From: Isoetes taiwanensis
Taxonomy: Eukaryota > Streptophyta > Lycopodiopsida > Isoetales > Isoetaceae
DNA length: 64,000 nt
Direction: 5' to 3'
Assembly (NCBI GenBank): GCA_021234155.1
Contig: JAJEKV010000014.1
Span: 3,923,563-3,987,562, forward strand
Under the pieces are notes generated by a model, which had not been told where the DNA came from, did not search any database, and worked only from the letters and a program-made list of their open reading frames with translations. Both the position numbers and the translations under genes were made by a program. This document shows, piece after piece, positions 56,087 through 64,000 of the stretch; position 1 is the first letter of the stretch, and the number at the start of each line of letters is the position of its first letter.

Positions 56087-56644
56087 ATTATTCAGTCTGT
56101 CAACACCTTTACATTAAGTGAGAAGAGAGATTATAAGGAAATGAATGACGTAGTCTTCTTTGTTGATTTGTGCGAAATGGAGGGCCCTTTTTGTGTAGCT
56201 ACCATTTGGTGTGAGTAAATGCTTTTTCAGCAAAGCTCCTGGAAACATTTAAAAAAAGAACTTGTAACTTTATGACAGTGTAAAATAATAAAAAATGCGG
56301 TAGTGCGTCATACTAGTTGCATTTTAGATGGCATATACTGTATATTCCTTTTAGACAAAAGATTCACAGCTTAAAGTATAATAATACATACATCTATGAC
56401 ATCGAGGGTCTTAAAAAGAACGCTCTTGAGATTCTAGCTGTCAAAAAATACTAGATATATCATATTGTGATTAGGTAATAGACAAAACAGGCAAGGGCAA
56501 AGTTTTTGTTTTTACAGTGTTGGAAAGCCACCCATGAATGAACTAAATATCAATGTGAAGCTTCGCTATTCAACCACTCAATATCAACAAAATTTTGGAC
56601 CGACCATGAGACACTTCTTTGTTTCAAAGAATTACGGGACCCTT

Positions 56645-56680
56645 TTTTTTTTTGAAGGATCAACATATTAAAATTACATG
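56645..56680 (-). mobile_element. Poly(A) end of an L1-type insertion
   Basis: A T run followed by gaaggatcaacatatt. On the minus strand this is a LINE-like 3' end with poly(A), matching the short insertion at 11731. The body of the element is not recognisable. Confidence 0.5.
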
Positions 56681-57641
56681 TGTATACTAAGCAATATCAT
56701 ACACCTACATCACATGCCGTGTATATAGGGATCCCGTGTATATAGAGATAAGCGCACAGTTAATCAAGCAAACTCTTACAATGAGACAAAAAAGTTTTGT
56801 GGGTTTTGGATTGCTCACCCTTCCTTTTCAAAATAGCCTAGGGAGTAATAAATTGGAGGGACTCAACTTTATTATTACCTTTGAAAAAACACTCAGGATC
56901 AGAAACAAGTTTCCTCTGCCTCTTCCATATGAACCACAAAAGCCCCCCCTTACACAAGTGCATTGCTATTCTCTACCATAAACTTTGCACAATTCATTTC
57001 ATATTGTGGGAGGGTATTCTCGTAGTGGTTGGAACTAAAATTTGTTTATTGTATGGTATTGAAAAACGTATGTTTTAAGCAATTTGAGGAGTTTGTTTGT
57101 CTTAGTGGTCATGTTTCTATTTTGGAGTATTTTGGATGAGTCCCTCCAAAGTATTTTCTTCGAGTCAGTCGGAGTCTGCAACAGAGTTTGTGCTTGAGGT
57201 CTTCTTCTTGATTGTTTCAGGTAGTGCAGACCGATGAGAGGGGAAAAGTTCCTTCTAGAAGAGGCGATTGGAGAGCCGCTTCTGCTTCTATAGGATTTGT
57301 GTTGCTTCTGCCATACTTATGATGGGTTCTGCTTGTAGTTCTGTTGTTGGCATTTAGCGTTTTGTGTGACAGTCATGTCAATAAAGTTTCATTGGGGTAA
57401 AGGCAAAAAAAGTCTGAGGCCCTTGATCTGGCACAATGTAAGGAATAACTTAATAATATCTCATTCAATATCACAATCGGGTCACATTCTATTCTATTCT
57501 ATTCCAGTGGTGCATTTTGATGCGCCCACGTCGACTCAGCCAAGAACATGGAATTGCAGTTGGGTTCTTCGATTCTGCATCACCGGCTGCGCAGGTTAGA
57601 GATCAGACAAAATCACTGAGTCATTCAGCTCCCTGATTATG

Positions 57642-57774
57642 ATATTGTAGGGGTAACCGATCTGGTCTCCCTTTCTGTCCTTGGCAGGGAATTTCGCTCC
57701 CGGCTGCCGCCGGTCGCGAAACTGCCCTGCCAAGAACAGAAAGGGGTCCCAAATCGGTTACCCCTATACAATAT
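57642..57774. mobile_element. Palindromic foldback element, 133 bp
   Basis: atattgtaggggtaaccgat (57642-57661) is mirrored by atcggttacccctatacaat at the right end, with two extra bases (ta) that could be the target duplication. Inner arms also pair (tggcagggaatttcg with cgaaactgccctgcca). The core carries ggctgccgccggtcgcg. Confidence 0.75.
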
Positions 57775-57839
57775 CTTTTATTGCCGACCATTGACGGAAA
57801 GAATATTCCCTCGCTTGTGCTAGATCAAGGGCCCAGGAT

Positions 57840-58260
57840 TTTTTTTTGTCAGTACCCCAATGACATATCAGATTCCGGAAGCCCATCACAAATCAGGCAG
57901 AAGCTTTGAAGCCACAGAAGCTTTGAAGCCACAGAGCTTGAAGCTACAAATCAAGTGCCTCTTTGAAGCCTTGAACCTACGGAGCTTGGAGGACATAACA
58001 TGGCTTGGAGGATTCGAACTTCCAGGCCAAACCGGCCTCACCAGTATCCACAAAGAAGAAATAATAGCATGCCAATCTCTGCATAAAACGACATTGGATC
58101 AAATTATACAAACGATCTTTAAATTACAAAACAGGAGTTGGAGGATTCTAGCCCAGCTATGTACGAAAAAGAAAGCATGTTTCACGAACCAAGAGATGGG
58201 ACAAAGCAAAATAACTAATGGGTCGCCATGAATGAACACTCTAAATTGCAAAAAGACAAG
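57840..58260 (+). other. Unrecognised 123-codon frame
   Basis: A frame at 57860-58231 contains tandem gaagctttgaagccacag units near its start and no known domain. It may be chance, with the repeated part inflating it. Confidence 0.3.
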
Positions 58261-59040
58261 ACAATCACAACAAATGGAAGCTTGGTTAAAGAATTTACAA
58301 AATGGAGGATCTCATTCGAATCTCATACCTGAAGAAGTAGCAAAAGCAAAGAGAGTTACTAGCCCATGTCACAGACCTCACACTCCTCTGTGGCAAATCA
58401 ACTAAAAAGCTCCATTCGCTCCATCCCGCGAACAGTGCTCCAACGCAAGTAGAGATGCTGGCCGTTTGTTTCTGCATGCCAATAAGCCGGAATAATCGCA
58501 TCCCAGCACTAAAACTCGCCCATTTTTGAAAGATTCATTTCTATTTTCGAACCATTGCCAAAATAAACATGAACCTTAGCCTCAAATAGAAATTTTGCAT
58601 CCACATCACACAAACAGCTCAAATCTTGCAAAACTACGGTTCTGGATACAATACAATTTGGGAATCATATTCCCAACCACTGCAAGAATACCCTCCCACA
58701 ATACGAACCGAATTGTGCAAATTTGATTGATAGAGATGATTCAGACACCCCTTAATCTTGAACTCCTGACAATATATAAAACAGTGCTTAATTATTTCTT
58801 CTAAATGGCCATGCAACGGGCAACTGGTAAAAGATCTTGCTTAAATTTGTCCACCAAAACATTCAACCTAACCGCTCTCTGAAGAATCTGCCATAACAAG
58901 GTGGAGAACTTTGATGGCAAGTAGCCCTTCCACATCTGTTTCCACACCCATTTCCAAATCTGAACAATTTGCTCTTTTGCCATCCTTACACCCATCAAGA
59001 TGAAAGGCCTATTGTCTCATTTGAATGCAGTGGTCTATAC
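58260..59040 (-). pseudogene. L1-type LINE remnant, zf-RVT region
   Basis: On the minus strand, 58998-58801 reads QIVQIWKWVWKQMWKGYLPS, then KFSTLLWQILQRAVRLNVL and VDKFKQ, the zf-RVT (IWK...P.K...FLW) pattern of plant L1 elements. The rest is broken by stops. It lies just downstream of the Sec14-like gene's end. Confidence 0.6.
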
Positions 59041-59477
59041 CCTCCTTCTTTGAAGATTTTCATGTCTGAATGCAAACATGAATTACGAGTCATGCACACT
59101 CCAATTAATAGTTATACCTGCTCTTAAAACGTCTTTTACGGTATGCAAACTGCACTCAAGCTTACTATACATTGGAATCTATTAACCATTTCTTTGTTTC
59201 TATTTAGAAGAATGCGTTGTAAAGAAAAGAAATCCAACAAACAAAATAGACCCAAAGAGGTAATGTAGAAAATAGGCTTCTGTAATTGTCCAAGGTTACA
59301 AAAAGACATCCTTCATATCATATTGAAGCCAATTACGCGTGCAATATAATGCTATCAGAATCTGAAATATTTCCAGAACAAAAGCTTACTCTCGCATGAA
59401 TGATATATACATCAATATGGTAGAAACCCCAAAATTCTACCTAAAAAAAATACCTTACATTCATATTACACTCACAA

Positions 59478-62042
59478 CTACTGTTTCTCCTTCGATGAGT
59501 TGGGAGCTGCCACCACCAAAGCTACACCAAACCAGAACATTAGGAGGACTATGATAGCAAATCTGATTCTAGAAGTCCAATTTTGATTGGTATTCTCTGT
59601 GAATTCAAATTCATCCCGCTCTACGTTTTGAATAAGAGGAGAGCTCACGCTTTGCAACCGAGACGAGTTAGGTCGAGGAGAAATGGTTGTGTTCTCAATC
59701 TCCTGAGCTCCAAGACAAATATCACATTTACAACCCCCACCAAGGTATAAAGGCAAAAATTCAATGCCACCAAGATGGTCTACTAACAGATCCTTGCCTA
59801 TGAATACTTTTTCTCGTGTTGCTGGCTTTAAAACCTAATGCAGGAGAATAACAATTAGAAACTAAAGTATTCAAACTATTTTCTGTTGGAAAATACAACC
59901 AGTTGATTAAAGTGCTAGTACCTGGATGATAGTATTCAAGATCATACGAAGGACTGGAGAGAGATTAATAATCCACAACGCTGCCAAGCGCGTGGGATAG
60001 TTTTCTTGTATCAGTCTACAAGATGACTTTGTCATCTGTATTGGAAATCCAACAGCTGGTGTACCAGAACAATCCAATAAAACTGTGATTCTGGGATCTG
60101 TGCTATTGAGCAGATTGAGAATGCCAAATTCTATCTGGGACACTGAAATGCAACTATCAGATAATGCTTAATAACATGCTAACAATACAGCATGTTCAGC
60201 TATGCAACATCAAAAAGCACATATAATGGCATAACAATTCAAGATGAACAAGAAATGAAAAGAAGCTGAAACTCATGTGCATAGAACAAGATAATGCTGT
60301 AAGCAATCTAATCACATACCAACTGCTTGGACAAAACGAGGACGCTCGGAGGGAGGAAGTGAAGAGCCCAGGCCAAGACGCATAACAAGTATTGGTCTCC
60401 CATGAGAATCACGATGATGCCAACAGACTAATTTTGACCAAGCTTCCAACTCTGCAGGAGGAAAAAAATAGAATGTTTCCCTCCAACGTATTGACTTCTT
60501 GATTCCAAGAACGCATTTCCTTATATCGCCATTTGCAGCTACCAGGAACTTCTCCAGCTCATCAAATATCCTGTACAGTGAAGAGCGTATACTGCTCAAG
60601 AGCTCTTCAATCTCCCCTGTCATAACTCAAGAGGGGCCTCTGTTACCCAGACACCTACTAGAAGCCCATTTCTCCCATGACAAAGTTCTTCTAAATGGTA
60701 ATTGATTAGCCCCCAAAAAAAAAAAACGATCGCAGATGCAAATATGCTTTTTGAATCCTCAACTACAAGTTGTTTGTGACTTGCTTTTTCCAAACAAGTA
60801 CAAAAATTTGGGTTCTAGAAACACATCCAAATACCTGTCCGACATAATGACACCCTCTTTTTTCAGCTCCTGCTGAAGCTCACTTAAAGGTTCGAAACTG
60901 CGCACACTGCAAAAATTTGATTATTTACATATTTCTGCAACTCTGTTTGAAGATATCTTGTTGAGAAAAAAAAACCCCACTAAAAACTCTTAAATGTCTG
61001 TTATACAAACCTTTCTTGGGAATGTACAATAATGCTTGAAGAAGGAAGACTTGGTGAACGTTCCAGTTCTTTAGGTAAAGTGGAATCCTCTTTAGTGTCT
61101 TTATCAGAAATACTTGTGATTGCAGTCACCAAAGAAAGAAAAAGCATTGGCTTTGAAAATATCTGCATCAGGAAAAAGATCATTGCAATGATTCCAAACA
61201 TAATAACTCCAATTTAAAAACACATGAAATAATCTTAATGCATTGATCAAATTGAAAAAGAAACCAAGGCCCTTGAGGTCCAAATGTGTTTCTATGATTA
61301 CCTTCAGAATGTTGCTAAAGTTAACTTCTTTACTGCCTGGCTGAATTAGTATTGTCTCACATATCGCCAACATTCACAATCTAGGCTTATGATAATACTT
61401 CATGTACTATTTTGTGATCAAGGGGACTACTGGGGGGATGATATTCTCCTTTTGGCAGAACAGGGGTAAAAGGGTTCGAAAGAAAGGAGGAATGGAAAAG
61501 AGGAAAATGAGTCCAAGAAACAGAAAAAGAGCTAGGTTGTGCATCATGTCATGAATTATAAGTCTATAAACGAAAGTAAATGTTCACTGAATTGGGTGTT
61601 TGTATATCTACGAAGACGAAAGTAACGTATTGACGAACTCGGATCTAGCCAGTTCCAGCTCCAAGAGCTGTTGGGTGAAAACATAATCATATCAACTCTC
61701 CGACTAATGTTATGATTTAGTCAACGCAATGTTACAAAATATGAAATAAATTGATCGAGAGAAAAGGAGTACATGAGAGCCTCGAATCAGCCACCGGAAA
61801 GGAGCCCAACGCTGAAGCCAGACAAAGGGAGGAGCTTGTAAAATGAAAATCCCCTGAAGTCCCCACCATAGCTTGGGACATGTCTTTCTACTTCCTTGTC
61901 GGATGAGTTCCAATCCAGCTACTTTAACAAGAAAAAACAAGGCGTTGGAAGCGTGGCCACGAGCTGGTCTGAAGCTAGAACTGGATCTGTTGTTGTTGGT
62001 CGAGAGTTTAATTGTTCGAGCAACAGTGCTCCCGTCCGCCAT
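59478..62042 (-). CDS. Sec14-like CRAL-TRIO protein with C-terminal membrane anchor, 440 aa, 6 exons
   Basis: Exons in transcript order: 62042-61773, 61162-61011, 60906-60835, 60570-60320, 60142-59922, 59834-59478. All junctions are GT-AG and the frame is continuous. Residues 1-140 form a hydrophobic, membrane-associating N-terminus (WWGLQGIFILQAPPF, LQRWAPFRWLIRG, IFSKPMLFLSLVTAITSI). The CRAL-TRIO N region starts near 166 (DELEKFLVAANGDIRKCVLG, KKSIRWRETF), followed by the lipid-binding domain (GRPILVMRLGLGS, RITVLLDCSGTPA, PTRLAALWIINLSP, FIGKDLLVDHLGG). Residues about 414-431 are a transmembrane anchor with a nine-residue tail. The family binds phosphoinositides and related lipids; the ligand here is unknown. 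The start is the ATG giving MADGSTVA. No lesion is seen. Confidence 0.88.
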
Positions 62043-62443
62043 CGCTGTGGCGGAACGGAGCTTACAGCAGCGCCGATACAGGTGTTGCCTTTTGTTGTCA
62101 GAGTGTCCATTCTTATGAAACGAAAAAATGGAACCTTTTAAATATACTCTCCCCAAGAGTTGCACAATGAGTTTTTGGGTCCCATTTTGTTAATTTTTCG
62201 TCAAAAAGTAATAGGGGCTTTTTTTTTTTTTTAGAAAGATTGTTATTCTGTGGTTTGGCGCCACGTGGAGCACCTACTTTAGGGGCCTTTTTGGTGAAGG
62301 TTCAAGGTTGTAGTTCTGCAGTTTGGATTGTATCCCCCAATAGTAGAGTTAATTTTACAACCATTTAAAGGGGTTTCACGTAGTTTTAGCCATACAATCT
62401 ATTTGGGTGATCCAATAGGTTTGTTTTTAAGCTTAAACCATAC

Positions 62444-62640
62444 AACAGAGAAGTTGGGTCGCCAATTTTGTCTGGCGTGCATTCTCATGTTGACACCTGG
62501 CACCCAACTTCTCTGTTATAGGGGACTGCCGCCGGTCGCAGCAGCCACCGGATAAACAGGAAATGCTGCGACCGGCGGTAGCCAGGAGCAGCCCACCGAA
62601 TAAACAAGGAATGGCATTTGGGATGCCATTCCCCTATATA
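62444..62640. mobile_element. Cluster of three adjacent hairpins (foldback element)
   Basis: aacagagaagttgggt (62444) pairs with acccaacttctctgtt (62502). ccgccggtcgcagca (62529) pairs with tgctgcgaccggcgg (62564). ggaatggcat pairs with atgccattcc (about 62609-62632). The second stem carries the GC core shared with 49255 and 57642. The ends are flanked by tata-rich sequence. Confidence 0.7.
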
Positions 62641-62769
62641 TATACTCTTACCTGGGGGGGTTTAAGTGACTCTGGTACAATATGTGGCTGAAATGGTGGC
62701 TTTGGGAGATTTCTAAGGCGTATAAGGGGGTTTGTGGCAACCCCTTGCATGCATATGACGTACCCCCTA

Positions 62770-62935
62770 TACAATAGGTCCACCTCTCCCCCCTCCCCTT
62801 CCTCCCCGTGAAAACCTTTCGAGGCAGGGGTTTTTTAATCCTAGTAGTAATGATTGTACTAGCCCATTGTATGGGTCCCATGACCTATTGGTCTCCGTGG
62901 ACGTTAAAAAATTTATTCTATTCTATTCTATTCTC
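62770..62935 (+). mobile_element. LINE 3' end with (attct)n tail
   Basis: A hairpin (aaaacc at 62811, ggtttt at 62829), then tagtagtaatgattg, gggtcccatgacctattggt, ctccgtggacgttaaaa and (attct)n, all in the order of the LINE at 26670-26806. Only about 160 bases remain. Confidence 0.82.
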
Positions 62936-63385
62936 AAGTCTCTCTCTAGCACAACACATCACTTTCCTCCATTTGTAACAAGCCCTGATTGATTCCTCTT
63001 GGCAGAGATAAGCTCTCAGCCCCCTTCCCACCTGCTGCTTGATTTCTTACCCCATCTTCCCATGCAAGACCTGAGCATCACTCCTTCGTTCCTTAGTTTC
63101 CTCATTTTTTCCAAATCCATATTCATTTTTCCCCTTTGTTCTCTTGTTTTTAGCGTCTATTTCATCTACTCCATATCTCAACCATTCCATTTTCTTGAGT
63201 ATTTATTGTTTCGTCCGCATGTCTCTGAACGTGACATTGATGCCCCTTGATCTCTTCTTGAATACCCCTAAATAGATCGACTGCCCGATATCACTAATCT
63301 GGACTGTTTCAGTTCCCATTGCAAGTATTCTGCAATCCATGTATCCTCCTTAGGAAATTCCTTGATCCGATAATCCTTACTTCTA
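62936..63385. other. No gene recognised
   Basis: A pyrimidine-rich stretch with an 83-codon frame (62999-63250) rich in Phe, Ser and Leu. No domain and no start context that I would support. Confidence 0.45.
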
Positions 63386-63394
63386 GTTTATAAG

Positions 63395-63851
63395 GGACCG
63401 CCGTATTTAGAGTCCGGGATGTGGTATTTCCGGACTTTTTTTGTGGTATTTCCGGCCACCCGTTATCACCAATGCGCACTTCGCAGTTTCAAGCCCAGAA
63501 CCAACTGTTTTGGGTCATTTTTTGCTTGATCCGGCCCTATCTGAGCTCAAATCGCTTCCTCTCTTCATCAAACTAGTGTTAAAGAGGAAGACAAAGCGAT
63601 TGGAAGGGTTTTTGAAGCGTTGAAGCCGTCCAGGGAGCTGCAAGAAGGATCTGACCAAAGATTTTGGCCCCGCCGCACATTTTCGCGCTTGGTTTTTGGC
63701 CAAAAATACCACCTTTTGGCCAGCACCACTCGTTTTGGCCAGAAACACCACTTTTTTGGCCGGAAATACCACTTGGCTGATATCGGGTGGCCGGAAATAC
63801 CACAAAAAAAGTCCGGAAATACCACATTCCGGACTCTATATACGGGCGTCC
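63395..63851. mobile_element. MULE-like MITE, 457 bp, with 9 bp target duplications
   Basis: Terminal inverted repeats of about 75 bp (ggaccgccgtatttagagtc at left, the mirror of gactctatatacgggcgtcc at right) are flanked by identical direct 9-mers gtttataag at 63386-63394 and 63852-63860. Long inverted repeats plus a 9 bp duplication are typical of Mutator-like elements. The interior repeats taccac/ttttggcc motifs and has no transposase, so it is non-autonomous. Confidence 0.9.
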
Positions 63852-64000
63852 GTTTATAAGCAATTAGTCATGAAATTTTTATACTTGCTTTGTGATTTTT
63901 TTCTTCAATATCAGTTTGCACTATCTTCAAGAACAATCTCAGCAGTTTCTGCAGTTATGCTCTCGTATAGCAGAAACAATTAATTTTGACAATCCTAGTG

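Larger units (their letters stand above)
55493..57636. other. 3' flank of MBD gene and intergenic
   Basis: No gene is recognised. It contains the hairpin at 55961 and a poly(T)-headed LINE end at 56645. Several AT-rich stretches after 55530 could hold the MBD polyadenylation site. Confidence 0.5.

Noticed and set aside
57484-57506. Another LINE 3' end at (attct)n
   Set aside because: The pentamer run is present, but the ggtctccgtggacg terminus is missing upstream, so it is listed only as possible microsatellite.
63515-63863. Three overlapping minus-strand frames of 85-96 codons
   Set aside because: They lie inside the MITE and result from its repeated ggccaaaa/ccac motifs.

Overview
The window is nuclear DNA from a land plant. 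It holds a plant dirigent protein, a plant-type methyl-CpG-binding-domain protein, a DUF212 (acid phosphatase/vanadium haloperoxidase-related) protein with a transit-like N-terminus and a Sec14-like CRAL-TRIO protein. All are set in large amounts of decayed Ty3/gypsy, LINE and small DNA-transposon sequence, and introns follow GT-AG. A big repeat-rich genome of a seed-free vascular plant such as a fern is my best guess, but no marker in the window proves the lineage.

Layout. 1-5.4 kb: short tandem duplications, the end of a long terminal repeat with the start of a degraded gag-like gene, a 1.1 kb degenerate AGATTC-type array and a roughly 200 bp tandem array. 5.4-12.3 kb: a Ty3/gypsy chromovirus on the plus strand, split in its reverse transcriptase by a 2.2 kb insertion and ending in a chromodomain. 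12.3-16 kb: a second, different gypsy element and a second integrase fragment, both on the minus strand. 16-19.9 kb: two pseudogenes on the minus strand and a CGTACTC-rich minisatellite. 20.0-20.6 kb: an apparently intact, intronless dirigent gene. 21.1-26.8 kb: a near full-length but broken LINE with repeated 5' units and a hairpin near its 3' end. 27-31.7 kb: anonymous sequence, a poly(A)-ended retrotransposed piece and a clear Tourist-like MITE. 31.7-37.3 kb: a complete 1650 bp LTR with primer binding site and a gag-like gene whose N-terminus resembles the histone H3 tail, then two LTR-like blocks facing each other. 38.5-41.1 kb: an L1-type LINE (minus) and a 70 bp satellite. 42.7-43.9 kb: the DUF212 gene. 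46.5-47.5 kb: another LINE copy (minus). 51.8-55.5 kb: the MBD gene in three exons. 58.3-59.0 kb: an L1 remnant. 59.5-62.0 kb: the Sec14-like gene (minus, six exons). 62.4-63.9 kb: hairpin elements, a LINE 3' end and a MULE-like MITE with 9 bp target duplications.

The four host genes are unrelated single genes and do not form a pathway. The transposable elements show a layered history. One LINE family has at least ten 3' ends here, many only 25-60 bp long, with different simple-sequence tails. Small inverted-repeat elements lie next to the host genes. The most notable observations are the H3-tail-like start of the LTR-element gag, the loss of both catalytic aspartates in two copies of a chromovirus integrase, the LINE's repeated 5' units and its re-invented 3' hairpin, and the MULE-like MITE. 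I made exon calls by eye from reading frame and splice signals. Functional names rest on recognised motifs, not on database searches.
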